NCBI GenBank assembly: GCA_035506535.1
Contig: DATJPE010000008.1
Span: 1 to 51,712, forward strand
DNA: 51,712 bases
Source of the DNA: Actinomycetes bacterium
GTDB taxonomy: Bacteria; Actinomycetota; Actinomycetes; DATJPE01
Direction of reading: 5' to 3'
This document shows, piece after piece, positions 16,847 to 21,742 of this stretch. The position numbers and the translations under genes were made by a program. Each line of letters begins with the position of its first letter. Within the stretch, counting starts at the first letter, position 1. The notes beneath the pieces were generated by a model. The model worked only from the letters and a program-made list of their open reading frames with translations. It did no database searches and was not told where the DNA came from.

Positions 16847-17058
16847 TGGACTGCTTCACCTGTCGACGTACGGCGGTCGGCTCCTGCCGCTTCTGCGGGC
16901 GTGGCGTCTGCGAGAACCACCTGGCGTCCCGGCCGTACATCCTCGAGCTCCTGAAGCTCGCCGGGGTGACCCAGGCCCTCGTCGTCGAGGATGCCCTGTA
17001 CTGCGGCGTGTGCCATCCCCGCCCGACGCCCGTCGCGATGCCGGAGCTGGACGGCTGA
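16846..17058 (+). CDS. small Cys-rich putative zinc-binding protein
   Basis: The 70-residue protein starts at an ATG sharing its A with the TGA of the peptidase gene (TGATG), so the two are translationally coupled. It has CFTC (C3, C6), CRFC (C14, C17), CENH (C22, H25) and a C-terminal CGVCH. These are four ligand pairs of the kind that bind two zinc ions in B-box or zinc-ribbon-like proteins. A central hydrophobic helix (YILELLKLAGVTQALVV) could contact a partner. No catalytic role is visible. Coupling suggests it assembles with the PqqD/M50/cNMP protein. It is short and easily missed. Confidence 0.72.
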   Translation: MDCFTCRRTAVGSCRFCGRGVCENHLASRPYILELLKLAGVTQALVVEDALYCGVCHPRPTPVAMPELDG

Positions 17059-17086
17059 TCTGCGCCTCCGAGGGCGTTCGGAGGAG

Positions 17087-17102
17087 TGTCAGCGAGCGAA
17101 CA
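17087..17102. promoter_or_regulatory. CRP-format dyad upstream of peptide gene A (degenerate)
   Basis: TGTCA-N6-GAACA, 78 bases before the start of the first small peptide gene. The left half equals that of the second copy; the right half has mutated. The spacing matches the TGTGA-N6-TCACA format of CRP-family sites, and a Crp/Fnr gene lies downstream. Confidence 0.35.
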
Positions 17103-17164
17103 GACGTCGTGACGGCGGGGGAGCACTCTTGCGTCAGCGGTTCCACACCTCGAAGGAGCAGGCG

Positions 17165-17323
17165 ATGTCCGACAAGAAGATCACCCCGAGCAACCCCGAG
17201 ATGGCGCCGTCTCCCTCGCTGGAGGCGGAGACCCCTGAGACCACTCGCAAGACTCAGCGCCGGCGCCTGAGCCTGCGCAAGAGGATCGCGTCGCGCAAGC
17301 GCATCAGCCTGAGGCGGCGGTAG
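17165..17323 (+). CDS. small basic peptide A (MSDKKITPSNP family), candidate precursor peptide
   Basis: A 52-residue product begins at the ATG at 17165 with AAGGAG at 17153-17158, an ideal ribosome binding site. The N-terminus MSDKKITPSNP is identical to that of the second gene 300 bp downstream. A Pro/Ser/Glu-rich middle follows. The tail alternates basic and aliphatic triplets (RRR-LSL-RKR-IAS-RKR and on). There is no signal peptide, Cys or lanthionine-type core. A conserved N-terminus with a variable tail beside a PqqD-like peptidase suggests a processed or signalling peptide. It could also be a small nucleic-acid-binding protein. No family is recognised. Confidence 0.65.
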   Translation: MSDKKITPSNPEMAPSPSLEAETPETTRKTQRRRLSLRKRIASRKRISLRRR

Positions 17324-17329
17324 GACGAG

Positions 17330-17370
17330 GCATCGGACGTGGTCCCGATCATCGGGACCACGTCCGATGC
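17330..17370 (+). terminator. perfect 19-bp hairpin after peptide gene A
   Basis: Arms at 17330-17348 and 17352-17370 are exact reverse complements around a 3-base loop. The hairpin begins 7 bases after the stop codon. No T tract follows, as is common for actinobacterial terminators; it could alternatively be a processing or attenuation structure, because gene B lies directly downstream. Confidence 0.7.
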
Positions 17371-17382
17371 GTTCCGAGGAAG

Positions 17383-17398
17383 TGTCAGCGGTCTGACA
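17383..17398. promoter_or_regulatory. CRP-format palindrome upstream of peptide gene B
   Basis: TGTCAGCGGTCTGACA reads as TGTCA-N6-TGACA, a perfect 16-bp dyad placed 82 bases before the peptide B start. It has the spacing of CRP-family operators (TGTGA-N6-TCACA). The adjacent Crp/Fnr regulator at 17692 is the obvious candidate to bind it. Binding is inferred, not shown. Confidence 0.45.
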
Positions 17399-17464
17399 GA
17401 CGTACCTGGCGACGATGGCCCACAGTGGTGGGCGAGCGGTTCCCAGACCTCGAAGGAGCAGGCG

Positions 17465-17620
17465 ATGTCCGACAAGAAGATCACCCCGAGCAACCCCGAC
17501 ACCGTGCCGGCTCCTGCGACGGAGAGCTCGGCCGACAGCCCCGAGACAAGTCGCAAGACGCCGCGCGGGCGCCTCGCGCTTCGCAGGCGGGCGATGCGCA
17601 TCAACCTGCGCCGCCGCTGA
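17465..17620 (+). CDS. small basic peptide B (MSDKKITPSNP family), tandem paralogue
   Basis: A 51-residue paralogue starts at the ATG at 17465, exactly 300 bp after peptide A, with the same AAGGAG at 17453-17458. A block of 53 bases around the start (17447-17499) is identical to 17147-17199, including third codon positions. The middle and tail have diverged, to SSADSPETSRKTPRGR and then ALRRRAMRINLRRR. Basic triplets and aliphatic residues are retained, but the tail is three residues shorter than A. The identical leader and variable rest point to recent tandem duplication with selection on the N-terminus. Function unknown. Confidence 0.65.
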   Translation: MSDKKITPSNPDTVPAPATESSADSPETSRKTPRGRLALRRRAMRINLRRR

Positions 17621-17632
17621 CCTGACCGCGCC

Positions 17633-17664
17633 GGACGTGGCCCCGAGCCGAAGGGGCCACGTCC
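17633..17664 (+). terminator. 12-bp hairpin after peptide gene B
   Basis: Arms 17633-17644 and 17653-17664 pair perfectly around an 8-base loop. The core GGACGTGG-N-CCC is shared with the hairpin after peptide A, so the terminator was part of the duplicated unit. It separates peptide B from the Crp-type gene, whose start lies 27 bases downstream. Confidence 0.65.
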
Positions 17665-17691
17665 AGCCGTCTGTTGTGCTCTCCTTGGCCC

Positions 17692-18348
17692 GTGGAGTGG
17701 CGACTGCTCGAGGGGCTCACGGAGACCGACCGTTCCCGCGTCCTCGCGTCGGCGCAGCGGTTGAGCTTCGCGGCCGGGGAGACCGTGTTCACCGAGGGGG
17801 AGCCGGGCTCGTCCCTGCTCCTCATCGAGTCGGGGCATGTCGCCGTCAGGGTCGCGACCGCCACGGGGGAGGTCGCGACCCTGACGGTGCTGGCGCCGGG
17901 CGACGCCTTCGGCGAGATGGCCCTGCTGCGCCGCTCGTCGCGACGTACCGCGACCGCGGTGGCGCTGGAGACCACCGTGGCCCTGGCGCTCGAACGGTCG
18001 GCCTTCGCCCGGCTCCGCGCGGAGCAGCCCTCGGTGGAACGCCTGCTCGTGGCGGTCCTCGCGGCCAGGGTGAACCGGCTGTCGGCACACCTCGTCGAGG
18101 CGCTCTACCTCCCCGTCGACAAGCGCCTGCTGCGTCGCCTCGTCGAGCTGTGCCGGGTTTATGGTGGCCCGGGAGCCACCCGGGTGGTGATCCCGCTGAC
18201 CCAGGAGGACCTCGCCGGGCTCGCCGGGACGACCCGACCGACCGTGAACAGCGTCCTGCGCTCGCTGCAGGACGCGGGCACGGTGTCCCTGTCGCGTGGC
18301 CGGGTCGAGGTTCGCGACGTCGCCGCGCTCATGGCCGCCTGCAGATGA
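17692..18348 (+). CDS. Crp/Fnr-family transcriptional regulator
   Basis: The 218-residue protein has an N-terminal cNMP-binding barrel with a phosphate-binding cassette close to the canonical motif (FGEMALLRRSSRRTATA, about residues 75-91). A dimerisation helix follows (about 105-135), then a C-terminal winged helix with LTQEDLAGLAGTTRPTVNSVLRSL (about 165-188). The last part resembles CRP's recognition helix. It probably senses a cyclic nucleotide and binds the nearby TGTCA-N6-TGACA dyad. The GTG at 17692 was chosen; an in-frame TTG at 17674 would lie just past the hairpin. It closes the peptide/peptidase locus, and both regulator and peptidase carry cNMP folds. Confidence 0.87.
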   Translation: MEWRLLEGLTETDRSRVLASAQRLSFAAGETVFTEGEPGSSLLLIESGHVAVRVATATGEVATLTVLAPGDAFGEMALLRRSSRRTATAVALETTVALALERSAFARLRAEQPSVERLLVAVLAARVNRLSAHLVEALYLPVDKRLLRRLVELCRVYGGPGATRVVIPLTQEDLAGLAGTTRPTVNSVLRSLQDAGTVSLSRGRVEVRDVAALMAACR

Positions 18349-18393
18349 CGCGCGAGACGCGACCACCCGGGCGATGAGTGGCACGATGCGGGG

Positions 18394-18762
18394 ATGATCG
18401 ACCACGTCTCCATCCAGTGTGCCGATGTCGCCGCCAGCGCGGCCTTCTACGACGCGGTGCTCGAGCCCCTCGGCGGGTCCCGGGTCATGGACTTCGGCGA
18501 CTTCATCGGGTACGGCGTCCCGCCCAAGCCGGACTTCTGGGTCGGCCCCCAGGTCACCGGTGAGGGCTTCCGGGAGAACCACCTCGCGTTCGTGGCCCCG
18601 GACCGGGCGGCCGTCGACGCCTTCTTCGCCGCAGCCGAGGCCAAGGGTGCAGAGGTGTTGCACGCGCCCCGGCTGTGGCCGGAGTACCACGAGAACTACT
18701 ACGGGGCCTTCGTCCGCGACCCCGACGGCAACAACGTGGAAGCCGTCTGCCACGCGCCCTAG
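18394..18762 (+). CDS. VOC family (glyoxalase-like) protein
   Basis: A 122-residue VOC protein starts at the ATG at 18394 with MIDHVSIQCADVAASAAFYD, where H4 is the usual first metal ligand. NHLAFVAPDRAAVDAFFAAA carries the second His. YYGAFVRDPDGNNVEAVCH ends with a Glu that would be the third ligand. These residues suit a divalent-metal glyoxalase/dioxygenase-type site. It is 45 bp downstream of the Crp-type gene and could be read through from it, but nothing else links the two. The substrate is unknown. Confidence 0.87.
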   Translation: MIDHVSIQCADVAASAAFYDAVLEPLGGSRVMDFGDFIGYGVPPKPDFWVGPQVTGEGFRENHLAFVAPDRAAVDAFFAAAEAKGAEVLHAPRLWPEYHENYYGAFVRDPDGNNVEAVCHAP

Positions 18763-18978
18763 TTCGTCGGTGCGGCCCACGTCCCTGGCTTCGATGGGCG
18801 ATCGCGGGCATCGAGCCGGTTCACACTGATGGATTCCATCAGCGTGGCGCGAGTCCAGTGCATGTCATCGGACCCAACGGCTTTGCATATCGGCTCCCTG
18901 GTGCGCTCATCGCCTCTAACCTTGAGCCAGATCGTCGGCAGGGGGCTCTGAGCCGAACCGACGGAAGGGCGGACACTC

Positions 18979-19614
18979 GTGAATCGAGCGTGGGCTCTCG
19001 TCAGCGCCGCCATCTACATGGCCGCCCTCGTGGGGTCGATCGTTCTGGACGGCAACGCGCCCGACAGCGGCGTGACTCCAGGTGCCAAAGTCATCGCGTT
19101 CTACACGAGCCACCGTGGCGCGATGACGGCTTCCTCAGTCGTCGTCGTGGTGGCAGCCGTGTTCGCGGTCGTGAGCGTCGGAGCGTTGCGGGAGTACCTT
19201 TGCCGGGACCCGCGGGCGCGCATGATGGCCACGACGGCTTTGGCTGGCGCAGCGGTCTATGCGGGCTCTCTGTGCTTGAGCGCCGGCGCAGCGCTGGCCC
19301 TCGCCGACGCGCCAAGCCAGCTGGACCCCGCGGCCGCTCAGGCCTTGAGCCTGCTCCGAGCCGACGTGAATACTCCCTTCGCATCCGCCGGGACGGCCCT
19401 GCTGCTTGGCTGCATGGGATGGGCCATCGTCCAGACCAAGCGACTGCCCGCCGGGCTGGCCTGGGCAGCCCTCGTTCTCGCGGTCGTGGCCTTGATCCCC
19501 CCGATCGCTCCCCCCACGGTCCTCGTGGCAGGGGTTTGGCTCATCATCGCCGGAGTGGTCATCTACCGTCGCAACGCCCCCGAACCCATCGACCCCACGG
19601 GGGCACACCGTTGA
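18979..19614 (+). CDS. integral membrane protein, function unknown
   Basis: The GTG at 18979 gives 211 residues with a signal-like first segment and four further hydrophobic helices (about 50-70, 85-108, 133-150 and 155-185), ending in RRNAPEPIDPTGAHR. The loop FYTSHRGAMTASS after the first helix and the Ala-rich helices are seen in many unassigned actinobacterial membrane proteins (a DUF4386-like impression, weak). Codon use looks less strictly GC-ending than in flanking genes. It is preceded by 216 bp without a gene, in which only a weak dyad is visible. Confidence 0.65.
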   Translation: MNRAWALVSAAIYMAALVGSIVLDGNAPDSGVTPGAKVIAFYTSHRGAMTASSVVVVVAAVFAVVSVGALREYLCRDPRARMMATTALAGAAVYAGSLCLSAGAALALADAPSQLDPAAAQALSLLRADVNTPFASAGTALLLGCMGWAIVQTKRLPAGLAWAALVLAVVALIPPIAPPTVLVAGVWLIIAGVVIYRRNAPEPIDPTGAHR

Positions 19615-19720
19615 GTGTCGCTGAACTCGGACGGTCGCTCAGGGCTGAGGAGCCTGACCCGATTCCCCGGATCCGTACTTCTCGTGCACGCAGAGTGGCA
19701 CGCGATCGACACATCTGTGC

Positions 19721-20110
19721 TCAGCTCGCGCCGCCATTGCCGTAGGTCTGCTGGCGCTCCGCCCCTGTCTCGAAGAACGACGCCAGGTAGGGGTCCGCGC
19801 CCAGGCTGCTGCGCCGGATCAGCGAGAAGACCTCGACTCCGGCTCCGGGCGGATCGGGGAGCCAGTACGCCTGAGCGAGGCCGAGGTATTCGCATTCGAG
19901 AACTGCCGCGTAATCCTCCGCTTCCGCTTCAGCTCGCTCGATCGCCTCATCCAGACTGCGCGCCTGCCAGAGAGTGATCCGTTCCTCGTAGTCGGACTGC
20001 CCTGAGGGGAGATCGTGTGGTCCCCACGGCTTGTTGGAGCGAGCCGCGAAGACGCAGCGGACGGCGAACCACTCGACTGACCGGGCTCCCTCGGAATCGG
20101 TCACGGCCAC
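19721..20110 (-). CDS. DUF4288-like protein
   Basis: The 129-residue product matches the DUF4288 pattern: WFAVRCVFAA near the N-terminus, YEERITLWQARSLDEAIERAE in the middle, LGLAQAYWLPDPPGAGVEVFSLIR, and DPYLASFFETGAERQ at the end. The family has no known function; its short, acidic, single-domain form is typical. The start is GTG at 20110, divergent from the next gene by 107 bp. It converges on the membrane protein gene with 106 bp between stops. Confidence 0.7.
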   Translation of the reverse strand: MAVTDSEGARSVEWFAVRCVFAARSNKPWGPHDLPSGQSDYEERITLWQARSLDEAIERAEAEAEDYAAVLECEYLGLAQAYWLPDPPGAGVEVFSLIRRSSLGADPYLASFFETGAERQQTYGNGGAS

Positions 20111-20217
20111 AGGATGCCCGATCTCGGGTGGTCGTGGTCGCGGGTGGAACGCTGTCGGCGCAACGATCGGAGCCGTCGGCCGCGCGCTCGAGCGGCCGCT
20201 CTGAGTAGGTTGGCGCG

Positions 20218-21270
20218 ATGGGGTTGCTCCGGCGGGGTCCGCGGATCCCGGACGCGCGGGCGCAGGCCGCCGCGATCGCGGAGTTCTGGGCCTGGTGGCA
20301 GCCGATGGGGGCGACCGCGGTGGCCAGGGTCATCGAGTCGGGTCGGCCGCGCCGCGTGTCTGCGTACGTGACCCACCGCGTCCGTGAGATCCACCCTGAC
20401 CTTGACTGGCAGCTGGGGCCGGGGACCAGCAGCCGCCACCAGCTCGTGGTCACCGCGGGCGGTGACCCCGCGCTGCGCGCCGCGGCTCGTCGGTGGCTGC
20501 TCGCCGCGCCGCGGGCCGACGAGGTCTGGTCGTACGCCGACGCACGGCCGCCCGTGCAGAAGCCGGCGACGGCCGTCCTCACCATCGAGCGCAAGCGCGT
20601 GGCGATGTCGGACGCGACGGCCATCGTGGTGCGCCGCCAGACCTGTATCGACCTGAGCGTGCAGCACCCGGCCTTCGCGTCGCTGCCGCAGGAGCACCAG
20701 GCGCAGGCCACGTACCTGCTGCTCGACGCGCTGCTCGGGGAGGACGCCGTCCAGACCTGGATCCGGCATGTCGAGTGGTCCGCGGACGTCGACCCGACGG
20801 CCGTCGCGCTGCTTCGTTTGCAGGCGATGGTGGCCGACCTCGAGCAGCGGTGGCGACCCAGCCCGGACGGGCGACGCCCGTGGTTGAGCACGGAGGCCGA
20901 TCTCGAGGGCGGACAGTCGCTCCTGGTGGGCGCCCAGGTCCCGCTCCGGCCGGTCACGGCGCCCTGGCTGGACACCCACGTCGGCCTTCACGTGCCTTAC
21001 GTCGCCGGCCCCGACGGCCTTCCCGACACGCACGCTCTGGAGGAGATCCTCGCCTTCGAGCGCCACATCGACGATCGCCTCGGCGACTCCGGGCATGTCG
21101 TCGCCCATGAGCTGGCGCAGGGGTCCGGACAGCTCCACGCCTACGTGGAGGGATCGACGCCCGCCGTCGATGTGATCCGGGCCGCGGTGACCGGTTGGGC
21201 GCACGGCAACGTCGGGGTCGACGCGGCGAGCGATCCCGGGTGGACGAGGGTCTCCCACCTGGTCACCTGA
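20218..21270 (+). CDS. hypothetical protein (350 residues, DUF695-like impression)
   Basis: A soluble 350-residue protein without signal peptide. The N-terminal half (FWAWWQPMGATAVARVI through AVLTIERKRVAMSDATAIVV) alternates amphipathic strands and helices. CIDLSVQHPAFASLPQEHQAQATYLLLDALLGED, near residues 141-175, resembles the helix-rich part of DUF695-type proteins. The C-terminal GHVVAHELAQGSGQLHAYVEGST repeats the same theme. No catalytic motif is recognised. The start ATG at 20218 lacks a strong ribosome site. The gene ends 51 bp before a long terminator hairpin. Confidence 0.6.
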   Translation: MGLLRRGPRIPDARAQAAAIAEFWAWWQPMGATAVARVIESGRPRRVSAYVTHRVREIHPDLDWQLGPGTSSRHQLVVTAGGDPALRAAARRWLLAAPRADEVWSYADARPPVQKPATAVLTIERKRVAMSDATAIVVRRQTCIDLSVQHPAFASLPQEHQAQATYLLLDALLGEDAVQTWIRHVEWSADVDPTAVALLRLQAMVADLEQRWRPSPDGRRPWLSTEADLEGGQSLLVGAQVPLRPVTAPWLDTHVGLHVPYVAGPDGLPDTHALEEILAFERHIDDRLGDSGHVVAHELAQGSGQLHAYVEGSTPAVDVIRAAVTGWAHGNVGVDAASDPGWTRVSHLVT

Positions 21271-21321
21271 CGCGCGGTGTTACCCGCCAGCGACGCGGCC
21301 CGTTCCCGCGGTCACGACGAG

Positions 21322-21369
21322 ACCTCCCCGGCATCCGCGAGCGTGGGGCATCGCGAGTGCCGGGGAGGT
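21322..21369. terminator. bidirectional terminator hairpin
   Basis: A perfect 12-bp inverted repeat (21322-21333 with 21358-21369, ACCTCCCCGGCA and its complement) encloses a 24-base loop that can form a further short stem. It lies exactly between two convergent genes ending at 21270 (+) and 21386 (-), so it can terminate both. Confidence 0.75.
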
Positions 21370-21385
21370 CCAGGGAGCGAGGTCG

Positions 21386-21637
21386 TCAGCTGCCTTCGAC
21401 GACCTCGAGGATCTCGTCGGCCACGAGGCCGTGCGCCTCGCGGTGGACCCGCTCGGCGGTCTCGGCGTCCGGTGCCTCCACCAGGCAGAAGATGTTGCCC
21501 TGCTTCTCATCCACCCAGTACGCCTTGTAGGTCACGCCGTAGCGGTCCTGCGTCTCCAGGTCCGCCTTGTGCGCCTGGGCGACGTCGGCCACGGCCACGC
21601 CCCCTGCGATCGTGTGCCGGTCCATGTACAGCGGCAT
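21386..21637 (-). CDS. DUF4242 / SCO4226-family nickel-binding protein
   Basis: The ATG at 21637 with AAGGAGG just upstream gives 83 residues: MPLYMDRHTIAGGVAVADVA, then YGVTYKAYWVDEKQGNIFCLVEAPDAE and VHREAHGLVADEILEV. This is the ferredoxin-like DUF4242 fold, for which Streptomyces coelicolor SCO4226 is described as nickel-binding. The conserved His and Cys/Glu residues are present. It lies 105 bp behind the LuxR-type ATPase gene in the same direction, an association seen in other actinobacteria. Nickel specificity here is by homology only. Confidence 0.8.
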   Translation of the reverse strand: MPLYMDRHTIAGGVAVADVAQAHKADLETQDRYGVTYKAYWVDEKQGNIFCLVEAPDAETAERVHREAHGLVADEILEVVEGS

Positions 21638-21742
21638 CGCCGGAACCTCCTTGTCGGGCCGGACGACGCGGCGGGTACGCCGTCGGCGGAGCCGGCTGCG
21701 CCCAGGAGACCGCGGCGGGCACGCGCCCCGCATCGGTGATGA

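Noticed and set aside
18827-18841. A dyad TGATGG-N3-CCATCA in the gap before the membrane-protein gene.
   Set aside because: Six-base arms are expected by chance at this frequency, and no regulator is next to it.
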